From Candidatus Atribacteria bacterium 4572_76 (GTDB lineage Bacteria; Atribacterota; Phoenicimicrobiia; Phoenicimicrobiales; Phoenicimicrobiaceae): a stretch of DNA of 7,427 nt. The stretch covers positions 1-7,427 of the forward strand of contig NBMG01000104.1 of the NCBI GenBank assembly GCA_002084865.1, given 5' to 3'. Below the pieces are notes generated by a model that saw nothing but the letters and a program-made list of their open reading frames with translations, did no database searches and was not told the DNA's origin. A program made the translations under genes and the position numbers. This document shows, piece by piece, positions 1-5,617 of the stretch; the stretch's first letter is position 1, and each line of letters opens with the position of its first letter.

Positions 1-1018
1 ATCTCTGAACTTGTTAAATATTGACCTACTTCCGGGTCTTCTAATAAAAGTTCTCTAAACTCGGTTTGACCCTGCCAAACCCGCATAGAAATTCCCTGCA
101 CTATTCTATAGGCTTCCTCTCGGGAAAGACCCTTTTTGGTAAGGTCTAACATTATCTTTTGAGAAAATATCAGACCTTTGGTTTTTTCCAAATTATCTTT
201 CATTCGCTGGGGATATACATTTAAATTAGAAATAAGATTAGTAAATTTTTGTAACATATAATCGATTAAAATATTGCTATCGGGAATAATAATCCGTTCT
301 GCGGAGGAATGAGAAATGTCTCTCTCGTGCCATAGGTTTATATTTTCCAGAGCAGTCACGGCATTAGCTCTAATTGAATAATTTGATTAGAAATCTTAGC
401 CGGTTCTAAATTTAATTTCGCACAAACATATTCCTCAACATAGAGGTCAATGTGGGCAAAGGTACCTACTGCCCCCGATATTTTACCATAACTTATTTCT
501 TCCTGCGCCCTCTTCATCCTTTCCAAATTTCTCTGCATTTCGGAGAACCATAAAGCCATTTTAAAGCCAAAGGTAATCGGTTCGGCATGAACGCCATGCG
601 TCCTTCCTACCATCAGAGTATATTTGTGCTCTAATGCCTTTTCCTTTAATGCTTTTATTAAATTTTCAATATCTTCTATAATTATTTTAGCAGACTGTTT
701 TAACATCAAGGCTAAAGAGGTATCTAATATATCAGAAGAGGTTAGTCCTTGATGGAAATAGCGGGAATACTCTCCTAAATTTTCCCCCACAGCAGTGGTA
801 AAAGCTAATACATCATGCCGGGTCACTTTTTCTATTTCCCGAATTCGGTCCATAGAATACCTGGCATTTTTTCTGATATTTTCAATAGCCTCTTGGTCTA
901 TCTTTCCCAATTCGAATAAAGCTTCACAGGCTAAAAGCTCTACTTTTAACCAGGTTTTATATTTATTTTTCTCTTCCCAGATATTTTTCATGGCCGGGAA
1001 GGAATATCTATCAATCAT
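1..1018 (-). pseudogene. purB: Adenylosuccinate lyase, internally deleted and frameshifted, 3' end beyond window
   Basis: Adenylosuccinate lyase is cytosolic and acts twice in purine synthesis: SAICAR to AICAR, and adenylosuccinate to AMP. The first half (1018 down to about 374, 215 codons) opens MIDRYSFPAM. It keeps H68 (TRHDV), H89, the GLTSSDILDT segment (91-100) and GRTHGVHAEP (138-147) with H141, matching the known B. subtilis PurB positions. After SNQIIQ this frame reads into a stop at 356-358. Another frame resumes with IRANAVTALENI and NLWHERDISHSSAERII and stays open to base 1 (ending EVGQYLTSSE). By comparison with the family, about 68 residues are missing at 371-376, including RDRHA and the SSAMPHKRNP signature loop with its catalytic Ser. 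I chose ATG 1016-1018 over the upstream GTG (1025-1027) because that GTG lies inside the ribosome binding site. Both halves are otherwise undecayed, so this may be an assembly error. As written it cannot encode a working enzyme. Confidence 0.92.
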
Positions 1019-1024
1019 TGTTAT

Positions 1025-1030
1025 CACCTC
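1025..1030 (-). promoter_or_regulatory. Ribosome binding site of purB (fixes the start)
   Basis: GAGGTG on the minus strand sits 6 nt upstream of ATG 1016-1018. A longer reading frame could begin at the GTG within this motif, but that would put initiation inside the Shine-Dalgarno sequence. The ATG giving MIDRYSFPAM also matches the usual PurB N-terminus. Confidence 0.75.
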
Positions 1031-1036
1031 TTTATT

Positions 1037-1072
1037 AATTTACCAATTTACCAATTGACCAATTTACCAATT
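1037..1072. repeat. Octamer array AATTTACC, 4.5 units
   Basis: Units AATTTACC, AATTTACC, AATTGACC, AATTTACC and a final AATT run head to tail in strict 8-nt phase just upstream of purB. A further partial copy is at 1086-1095. The array is inverted relative to the ATTGG-type arrays at 1201-1216 and 1373-1412 in the same spacer, so the two ends could pair. Confidence 0.85.
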
Positions 1073-1200
1073 AAGAATAAGATTAATTTACCAATTCGTT
1101 AATTATTAGTTAGCCGGTTAATGGCTAAAGTTAAAACCAAATAATTCAGTTAATGGTTAGCTGAGCAATCAGCCAATCAATCTCTTTGTATTTTTCTTTC

Positions 1201-1216
1201 CTAATTGGCTAATTGG
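1201..1216. repeat. Octamer repeat CTAATTGG, two exact units
   Basis: Two exact tandem copies of CTAATTGG are followed by TTAAT. They have the same unit length and orientation as the array at 1373-1412, and lie mid-way in the purB-purA spacer. The flanking sequence (1098-1190) is degenerate AT-rich sequence with related GGTTAATGGCTAA-like pieces and no open frame. Confidence 0.7.
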
Positions 1217-1281
1217 TTAATAAATTATCTTGTATTTCTTTATTTACACATTTATACATTGCATTTTGTATTTTCTCTTAT

Positions 1282-1310
1282 TGTGGGCAGACACAAGGTC
1301 TACCCCTACA
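1282..1310. repeat. Palindromic intergenic element, GGGCAGAC stem
   Basis: GGGCAGAC (1285-1292) faces GTCTACCC (1298-1305) across a 5-nt loop, with one C/A mismatch, and is closed outside by TGT/ACA. The CCCCTACA edge is shared with other elements in the window. Its stem is nearly the same as that of the element at 2829-2849. Confidence 0.75.
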
Positions 1311-1372
1311 ACTTCTTCAATAATGAATAATTTATTTTAAATTAATTTCTTCGCATTTTCTTTCCTAATTTT

Positions 1373-1412
1373 CTAATTGGTGAATTGGTGAATTGGCTAA
1401 TCGGTGAATTGC
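1373..1412. repeat. Octamer array TGAATTGG-type, five units
   Basis: Units CTAATTGG, TGAATTGG, TGAATTGG, CTAATCGG and TGAATTGC run in exact 8-nt phase and end immediately before the purA stop codon region (1414). In the opposite orientation this is the same family as the array at 1037-1072. The purB-purA spacer is therefore bounded by inverted octamer arrays. Confidence 0.85.
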
Positions 1413-1413
1413 T

Positions 1414-2420
1414 TCATTTAAATACTTTTTCTCTAACAATAGTTTGGTTTCTCTTGGGACCGACAGATACTATAGCTACTTTAGTTTTTACCAATTCTTC
1501 TATTCGGTTAATATATTCCTTTAATTGCTGTGGAAGGTCTTCATATTTAGTTATCTGAGAAATATCCCCTTTCCACCCTTCCATTTCTTCGTATACCGGG
1601 ATACAGTTCTCTAATATCTCTAAATTAACCGGAAACTCTTTTATCGTTTCTCCGTGATATTTATAAGAAGTACATATTTTGATCTTGTCAAAATCACTTA
1701 GGACATCTATCTTGGTTAGAACCATACTATCCATCCCGTTTATTCTGACTGCATAGTTTACTAATACCGCATCGAACCAACCACATCTTCGAGGCCTTCC
1801 GGTAGTTGCTCCAAATTCTCCTCCCTTTTGACGAGTAGATTCTTCCAATTCCCCCTGCATTTCCGTGGGGAAAGGACCTCTTCCTACTCGGGTAGTATAG
1901 GCTTTGGTTATTCCCATAACCCTGTCTATTTTAGTAGGTCCTACACCTGTTCCGATACAAGCCCCACCGGCTATCGGATTAGAGGAAGTTACATAAGGAA
2001 AAGTCCCGTGGTCAATATCCAGGAGAGTCCCTTGAGCCCCTTCAAATAATATATCTTTTTCTTCATTAATTGCCTGATTAAGATATAAGGAAACATCTGT
2101 AACATATTTTTTTAACAATTGACCATATTCCCTATATTTTTTTAAAATGTCCTTCTTTTCCTGATTAGATATTTTAAGCCCGTATAATTTTCCAAAAATA
2201 GCATCTTTTTCGTTTAGATTATTCTCCAATTTTTTAGGTAAAAGCTTTTCATCGATCAAATCAATCATTCTTATCCCGGTGCGAGTTATTTTATCCGCAT
2301 AGGCTGGACCAATGCCTCTTTTTATCTAACAATAATGTCTGCTTCCTCAGAAAGCAAATCGGTTATTTTACCTTTCCCTTCGTCTCCCCATTGAGAACCA
2401 ACTACTACTAATGTAGACAT
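1414..2420 (-). pseudogene. purA: Adenylosuccinate synthetase, internally deleted and frameshifted
   Basis: PurA joins IMP and aspartate using GTP, the first committed step to AMP; PurB completes it. The N-terminal piece starts at ATG 2418-2420 and reads MSTLVVVGSQWGDEGKGKIT, containing the GDEGKGK phosphate loop with catalytic D13, and ends ADIIVR followed by TAA (2322-2324). In another frame the protein resumes directly with KRGIGPAYADKITRTGIRM (from about 2322) and runs to its natural end SVGPKRNQTIV...VFK at 1414. It includes TRVGRGPFPTE, the IMP-site GATTGRPRRCGWFDAV and TKIDVL. Missing is a block of about 96 residues (roughly 34-129 in E. coli numbering) with the QGGxNAGHT segment, its catalytic His and the GTT loop. 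The pieces sum to about 334 codons; adding 96 gives the family's usual 430. The first in-frame Met after the break (2268) is not a real start. It lies downstream of guaA and upstream of purB. A purine-rich AAAGGA is 16 nt upstream, a weak binding site. Confidence 0.93.
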
Positions 2421-2507
2421 TTATTTTTACCCATCATCCTTTCATAATTTTTAGATGTTCTAATTTATTTATTATTTACACTTCTTACCACATCAAGCGA
2501 AAAGCCT

Positions 2508-2552
2508 AAAGCGAAAAACACAAAACCATAATTCAAAATTCAAAACTTTTTT
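2508..2552. repeat. Dispersed ~45-nt repeat, copy 1
   Basis: This segment begins AAAGCGAAAAAC, contains ATTCAAAATTCAAAAC-like sequence and ends in ACTTTTTT. It closely matches the segment at 7149-7193 in the same orientation, with a few substitutions by eye. A shorter related piece (ACGCAAAGCAAAAAACCATA) lies at 4590-4609. No frame is open across it. Confidence 0.8.
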
Positions 2553-2573
2553 GTATAAACTATTGCTTTTAAT

Positions 2574-2630
2574 GTAGGAGTCGGATTCATCCGACCCGAG
2601 TTTTGCGGGCTTGATAAATCAAGCCCCTAC
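2574..2630. repeat. Compound palindromic element with two hairpins and inverted ends
   Basis: The ends GTAGGAG (2574-2580) and CCCCTAC (2624-2630) are inverted with one mismatch. Inside are two perfect hairpins: GTCGGA/TCCGAC (2580-2585 with 2590-2595) and GGGCTTGAT/ATCAAGCCC (2607-2615 with 2618-2626). It looks like two units of the window's palindrome family placed back to back, a small MITE- or REP-like element. Confidence 0.8.
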
Positions 2631-2666
2631 TTTTATTTCTATACGATTGTTTTCATTATTTATTTT

Positions 2667-2694
2667 GTAAAGGGCGTATGCAATACGCCTCTAC
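2667..2694. repeat. Palindromic element, GGCGTAT stem
   Basis: GGCGTAT (2673-2679) pairs perfectly with ATACGCC (2683-2689) around GCA. The outer edges GTA...TAC match the framework of the neighbouring element, but the stem sequence is different. Confidence 0.75.
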
Positions 2695-2714
2695 TTCTTC
2701 TGGATTCTATTTTC

Positions 2715-2733
2715 TTCACGAGATACGAGATAC
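2715..2733. repeat. 19-bp direct repeat, left copy (outside guaA)
   Basis: This is identical over 19 bases to 4884-4902, same orientation. It is made of the CGAGATA unit in 7-nt phase. The two copies bracket guaA and the 28-bp inverted repeats. The neighbouring 2780-2806 (ACGCTCTACGCTAAACGCT) is a similar phased microrepeat of another unit. Confidence 0.8.
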
Positions 2734-2828
2734 AAATTAGGCTTTTGTTTCCTAAAGTCTGGCTCCCTCTTTCCTAACTATACGCTCTACGCTAAACGCT
2801 CATAACCCTTTGGTTCCTTACTCATTAC

Positions 2829-2849
2829 GGGCAGACACGAGGTCTGCCC
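2829..2849. repeat. Palindromic element downstream of guaA
   Basis: GGGCAGAC (2829-2836) and GTCTGCCC (2842-2849) form a perfect 8-bp stem with a 5-nt loop, about 60 nt beyond the guaA stop. On the guaA strand it is not followed by a U tract, so a terminator role is doubtful. It is nearly the same as the element at 1282-1310. Confidence 0.75.
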
Positions 2850-2875
2850 CTAAATCTTTTTATTTCTATTTCACG

Positions 2876-2903
2876 CGATACTCGATACTATATACTCGAT
2901 ACT
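2876..2903 (-). repeat. 28-bp inverted repeat, left copy, at the 3' end of guaA
   Basis: Its reverse complement is identical over all 28 bases to 4613-4640. It is built from the TATCGAG unit with an interrupting TATA. It starts 4 nt beyond the guaA stop codon, so the two copies closely bracket that gene. Confidence 0.88.
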
Positions 2904-2907
2904 GTTT

Positions 2908-4458
2908 TCATTCCCATTCTATCGTTGCTGGCGGCTTTGAACTTATATCATAGACTACCCGATTTATACCTTTGACTTCATTGATGACTCTGTTAGATAT
3001 TTTCCCCAACATCCTATATGGTATTTTAGCCCAATCAGCAGTCATACCATCACTACTGTTTACAATCCTTAAAGCGAGAACAAACTCATAGGTTCGAAGA
3101 TCTCCCATTACCCCTACCGTCTTTATCGGTAGTAGGATCCCAAAAGATTGCCAGACTTTTTTATATAATGCACTCTTTTTTACTTCCTGCTTAATTATCT
3201 CATCTGCTTCTCTTAAAATATCTAACTCTTTTTTTTCTACAGAACCAATTATTCTGATAGATAACCCTGGTCCAGGGAAGGGTTGTCTCCATATTACTTC
3301 TTCGGGAAATTTTAGCTTTTTTGCTACTTTTCTCACTTCATCCTTAAACAAATATTTTAAGGGCTCAATGACTTTGAGTTGCATTTCATCAGGCAATCCA
3401 CCTACATTGTGATGAGATTTAATCATTGAAGAAGGGCCTTCTAAAGAAATGCTCTCTATCACATCGGGGTAGAGAGTCCCTTGTAATAAATATTCTACTT
3501 TACCGATAACTTTTGCCTTCTCCTCAAACACTCGTATAAATTCTTCCCCAACAATCTTTCTCTTTGCTTCAGGGTCGCTTACCCCTTTTAATTTCTCTAA
3601 AAATCTCTCAGAAGCATCAATATAGGTTAACTTTATTTTAAAATTATCTTTAAATCTTTTCTGTACTTCTTCTGCTTCTCCCTTTCTTAATAGTCCATTA
3701 TTTATAAAGATACAGTGTAATTGATCACCAATAGCCTTGTGGGTCAATACAGCTGCTACCAGTGAATCTATTCCTCCGCTTACTCCAGCTACCACTTTAC
3801 CTTTTCCAACTTTTTCTTTAATCTCCTCTACGGATTGCTGTATAAAAGATTGTAAATTCCAACTAGGCTTGCACTGGCATATCTTATAAAGGAAGTTTTT
3901 AAATATCTCTTTTCCTAAAGGCGTATGTGTGACTTCAGGGTGAAATTGGATTCCATAAATTTTCTTTTCTCTATTTAACATGGCGGCAACTTTGGTATTT
4001 TCACTTTGGGCAATAACTTCAAAATTCGGAGGAATATTCTCTATTAAATCCTGGTGGCTCATCCAACAAGTAGTGTTGACAGGAATCCCATAAAAAATAT
4101 CTTCTCGACTATCCAAAACAACATTGATTCTGCCATATTCTGCCTGAGATGTTTTCATCACTTTCCCTCCTGAAAATTGGGCAATCAGTTGAGCGCCATA
4201 ACAAATTCCTAATATAGGTATACCTAATTCAAATACCTTTTTATCGCATACCGGTGCTTGTTCTTCATATACGCTTGCTGGTCCTCCGGAGAGGATAATC
4301 CCTTTGGGTGGCTCCTCTTGTACTCTTTCCAAATCAACAGAATAAGGAAGTATCTCCGAATAAACCTTAGCTTCCCTTACCCTACGGGCAATCAACTGAG
4401 TATATTGTGAACCAAAATCCAAGATAGCGATATAATCTCTCTTTTCCCCCTTTTTCAA
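2908..4458 (-). CDS. guaA: GMP synthase (glutamine-hydrolysing)
   Basis: GuaA converts XMP to GMP in the cytosol with ATP and ammonia released from glutamine. The protein is 516 residues, the normal length, and complete. The class I glutamine amidotransferase domain occupies about 9-195, with the GICYGAQ nucleophile Cys86 and the QFHPEV pair His173/Glu175. The ATP pyrophosphatase domain follows from about 210 with the SGGIDS P-loop at 227-232. The C-terminal dimerisation/XMP-binding part contains SHHNVGGLPDEM (346-356) and ends KPPATIEWE, the typical GuaA terminus. The start is TTG 4456-4458, with GGAGGG 6 nt upstream; the usual ILDFGSQYTQ motif begins only 12 residues in, so no later start fits. 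It is transcribed towards purA and purB, separated from purA by a 487-nt repeat-filled spacer, so a tight operon is not evident. It is the only gene with its full length in the window that is intact. It has low GC, in contrast to fhs. Confidence 0.98.
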   Translation of the reverse strand: MKKGEKRDYIAILDFGSQYTQLIARRVREAKVYSEILPYSVDLERVQEEPPKGIILSGGPASVYEEQAPVCDKKVFELGIPILGICYGAQLIAQFSGGKVMKTSQAEYGRINVVLDSREDIFYGIPVNTTCWMSHQDLIENIPPNFEVIAQSENTKVAAMLNREKKIYGIQFHPEVTHTPLGKEIFKNFLYKICQCKPSWNLQSFIQQSVEEIKEKVGKGKVVAGVSGGIDSLVAAVLTHKAIGDQLHCIFINNGLLRKGEAEEVQKRFKDNFKIKLTYIDASERFLEKLKGVSDPEAKRKIVGEEFIRVFEEKAKVIGKVEYLLQGTLYPDVIESISLEGPSSMIKSHHNVGGLPDEMQLKVIEPLKYLFKDEVRKVAKKLKFPEEVIWRQPFPGPGLSIRIIGSVEKKELDILREADEIIKQEVKKSALYKKVWQSFGILLPIKTVGVMGDLRTYEFVLALRIVNSSDGMTADWAKIPYRMLGKISNRVINEVKGINRVVYDISSKPPATIEWE

Positions 4459-4464
4459 ACAAAT

Positions 4465-4470
4465 CCCTCC
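4465..4470 (-). promoter_or_regulatory. Ribosome binding site for the guaA TTG start
   Basis: GGAGGG on the minus strand lies 6 nt before TTG 4456-4458. The strong match and ideal spacing support the non-ATG start; no in-frame ATG stands nearby. Confidence 0.75.
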
Positions 4471-4505
4471 AATTTATTGTTTTTAAATTTCAATAATACA
4501 CTCTA

Positions 4506-4533
4506 ATAGTATTTTAATAATCCACTTACACAA
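4506..4533 (-). promoter_or_regulatory. Possible sigma-70-type promoter for guaA
   Basis: On the minus strand TTGTGT (4528-4533) and TACTAT (4506-4511) are separated by 16 nt, which would start RNA about 40 nt upstream of the guaA start codon. The region is AT-rich, so chance matches are likely. No purine riboswitch or PurR-box-like sequence was seen between it and guaA. Confidence 0.3.
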
Positions 4534-4612
4534 ATTTAAATTAATCGTTAGTTAATATTCTAGCGTATAGGATAAATTGATAAACTAAAAACGCAAAGCA
4601 AAAAACCATAAA

Positions 4613-4640
4613 AGTATCGAGTATATAGTATCGAGTATCG
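4613..4640 (+). repeat. 28-bp inverted repeat, right copy, upstream of guaA
   Basis: This is the exact reverse complement of 2876-2903. It lies about 155 nt upstream of the guaA start. The distance between the copies is about 1.7 kb and encloses the whole of guaA and its probable promoter. Confidence 0.88.
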
Positions 4641-4686
4641 AGTTAAGAAAGAGAGGAAAAGATACAAAAAAGGGTTACAATAATTT

Positions 4687-4757
4687 GTCATTGCGATCGA
4701 TAGCGAAGCAATCTCAAGTCCTTACAAATCAAGGGATTGCTTCCCCCGCTTTCGCGA
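4687..4757. repeat. Imperfect palindrome of the TCATTGCGA...GAAGCAATC type
   Basis: GAAGCAATC (4705-4713) pairs perfectly with GATTGCTTC (4735-4743). Outer parts pair less well (GCGATCGATAGC against GCTTTCGCGAG). From memory, intergenic palindromes with GTCATTGCGAG...GCGAAGCAATCTC arms occur in many unrelated bacteria; this copy is degenerate on its right side. Confidence 0.75.
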
Positions 4758-4781
4758 GTATCTAACAAAATAACAAGTGAA

Positions 4782-4862
4782 GTAATGTGTAACATGTAAT
4801 AAGTACCTGTTTTCATAATTTCAGAAATTTAATCTTATTACTCATTACATATTACTTATTAC
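4782..4862. repeat. Imperfect inverted repeat of TAAT/GTAAT units
   Basis: The arm 4782-4806 matches the reverse complement of 4838-4862 at 20 of 25 positions, with a 31-nt AT-rich loop. Each arm is made of degenerate 7-8 nt units (GTAAT, ATGTAAT, AAGTAC). No terminator-like T tract follows. Confidence 0.65.
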
Positions 4863-4883
4863 TGTATTATATGCGAGATACGA

Positions 4884-4902
4884 TTCACGAGATACGAGAT
4901 AC
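4884..4902. repeat. 19-bp direct repeat, right copy (outside guaA)
   Basis: Identical to 2715-2733. It is followed by ACGAA and preceded by a related CGAGATACG piece (4874-4882), so it is part of a small phased microrepeat cluster. The stretch from here to about 5190 is very AT-rich and holds no gene. Confidence 0.8.
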
Positions 4903-5119
4903 GAATATAGTTTTACACTTTTCGTTTTTCGTTTTTACTATATGCTAATAAGGGCTTACGTAAAAAGGAAATTCCTATACTATTATATTATTCACAGTTA
5001 CAATTATAACATATCTTTAATCAGTAACCATATTTATTTAAAATTTTTAAATTATTTTTAAAAAAAAGAAGGATTTTTATAAATAGATGTAGTATATATA
5101 TTTTAAAGAATGTTTATAT

Positions 5120-5125
5120 TATAAT
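5120..5125 (+). promoter_or_regulatory. Possible -10 box for the glycine riboswitch transcript
   Basis: A perfect TATAAT lies about 75 nt upstream of the first aptamer. No convincing -35 hexamer stands 16-18 nt before it (the spacing falls in TATATATTTT). In such AT-rich DNA a TATAAT is easily found by chance, so this is only a candidate. Confidence 0.25.
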
Positions 5126-5197
5126 TTATGATAGAAAATTAAAAAATAATACCAACAAAAAAATTCTCCTAATTAAATACGGTAACCTGTATGAAAG

Positions 5198-5375
5198 TAG
5201 GGGGAGAAATCTTTTCTTCTTTAGAAAAGGAGCCGAAGGTGTACGATGCGTAATGCATTTAAACTCTCAGGCAAAAGGACCCTTACTGGACAGAACTCTG
5301 GAAAGTTTTTTCAATAAACACCGAAGGGGCAATTTCCCATGCTGGAAAAAATCTCTCAGGTAAAAAGACAGAGTA
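5198..5375 (+). ncRNA. Tandem glycine riboswitch (gcvT RNA)
   Basis: Two glycine aptamers stand in series. Aptamer I (about 5198-5288) has GGGGGAGA, a CTTTTC/GAAAAG hairpin, GCCGAAGGTG and the core ACTCTCAGGCAAAAGGAC (5273-5290 area). Aptamer II (about 5289-5375) has GACAGAACTCTGG, CACCGAAGGGGCAA, a TTTCC/GGAAA hairpin and TCTCTCAGGTAAAAAGACAG. These are the conserved blocks of the gcvT family. The 3' strand of aptamer II overlaps the left arm of the downstream terminator, so glycine binding should prevent termination and switch the transcript ON, as in other Gram-positive gcvT leaders. The genes it would serve are fhs and then gcvH. Confidence 0.93.
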
Positions 5376-5412
5376 GGAAAATATTATAGATTCTCCTATA
5401 CTGTCTTTTTTT
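5364..5412 (+). terminator. Rho-independent terminator of the glycine riboswitch
   Basis: Arms 5364-5382 and 5390-5408 pair at 16 of 19 positions around a 7-nt loop and run into seven Ts (5406-5412). The left arm includes AAAGACAGAG, which is also the 3' closing strand of aptamer II, so the two folds are mutually exclusive. That is the expected layout of a transcriptional ON switch. Confidence 0.88.
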
Positions 5413-5461
5413 ATTTTTAAAATAAAACGATTTTAACTCATAATATAAACAAAATGGCAAT

Positions 5462-5515
5462 GTAAGGGCACGATGTAATTCAATCTTCTGTAGGGGCATG
5501 ATGCATCGTGCCCAC
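5462..5515. repeat. Palindromic element with alternative pairings, in the fhs leader
   Basis: GGGCATGATG (5494-5503) and CATCGTGCCC (5504-5513) form a near-perfect palindrome with one G-U. The same right arm also pairs perfectly over 10 bases with GGGCACGATG at 5466-5475. The edges GTAAGGGC and GTAGGGGC carry the shared framework of this family. It lies between the riboswitch terminator and fhs. Confidence 0.75.
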
Positions 5516-5538
5516 AAGAGATATTAGGTAATAAAATG

Positions 5539-5566
5539 GTGAGGGCACAATTCATTGTACCCTCAC
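5539..5566. repeat. Palindromic element, GTGAGGGCACAA stem
   Basis: GTGAGGGCACAA (5539-5550) pairs with TTGTACCCTCAC (5555-5566) at 11 of 12 positions around TTCA. It lies about 50 nt upstream of the fhs start in the riboswitch-controlled leader. There is no T tract, so it is not an obvious terminator. Confidence 0.75.
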
Positions 5567-5617
5567 AACATAATTATAACTATTAAATTATGAAAATAAA
5601 AATAAGGAGGCAACCAA

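Noticed and set aside
356..376. Programmed frameshifting or intron at the purB, purA or fhs junctions
   Set aside because: Coding sequence is absent, not interrupted, so neither recoding nor splicing could restore the missing 65-96 residues. No slippery site is seen.
795..1058. Plus-strand open frame of 87 codons
   Set aside because: It is antisense to the well-conserved 5' part of purB, with no homology recognised and no ribosome binding site; a shadow frame.
1828..2049. Plus-strand open frame of 73 codons
   Set aside because: It lies wholly inside purA on the opposite strand, where the PurA protein is clearly conserved; a shadow frame.
1414..2268. A complete short purA starting at Met 2268
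   Set aside because: Family-conserved PurA sequence (KRGIGPAYADKITRTGIR) continues upstream of this Met in the same frame, and the real N-terminus with its P-loop lies at 2325-2420.
2829..2849. Intrinsic terminator of guaA
   Set aside because: The hairpin is perfect, but on the guaA strand it is followed by GTAATGAG and not a U tract; it fits the dispersed palindrome family better.
2574..2851. CRISPR array
   Set aside because: The palindromes differ in stem sequence, length and spacing, and there are no uniform spacers or cas genes.
4459..4560. Purine riboswitch or PurR box upstream of guaA
   Set aside because: No conserved purine aptamer loops or PurBox-like palindrome could be recognised in the leader.
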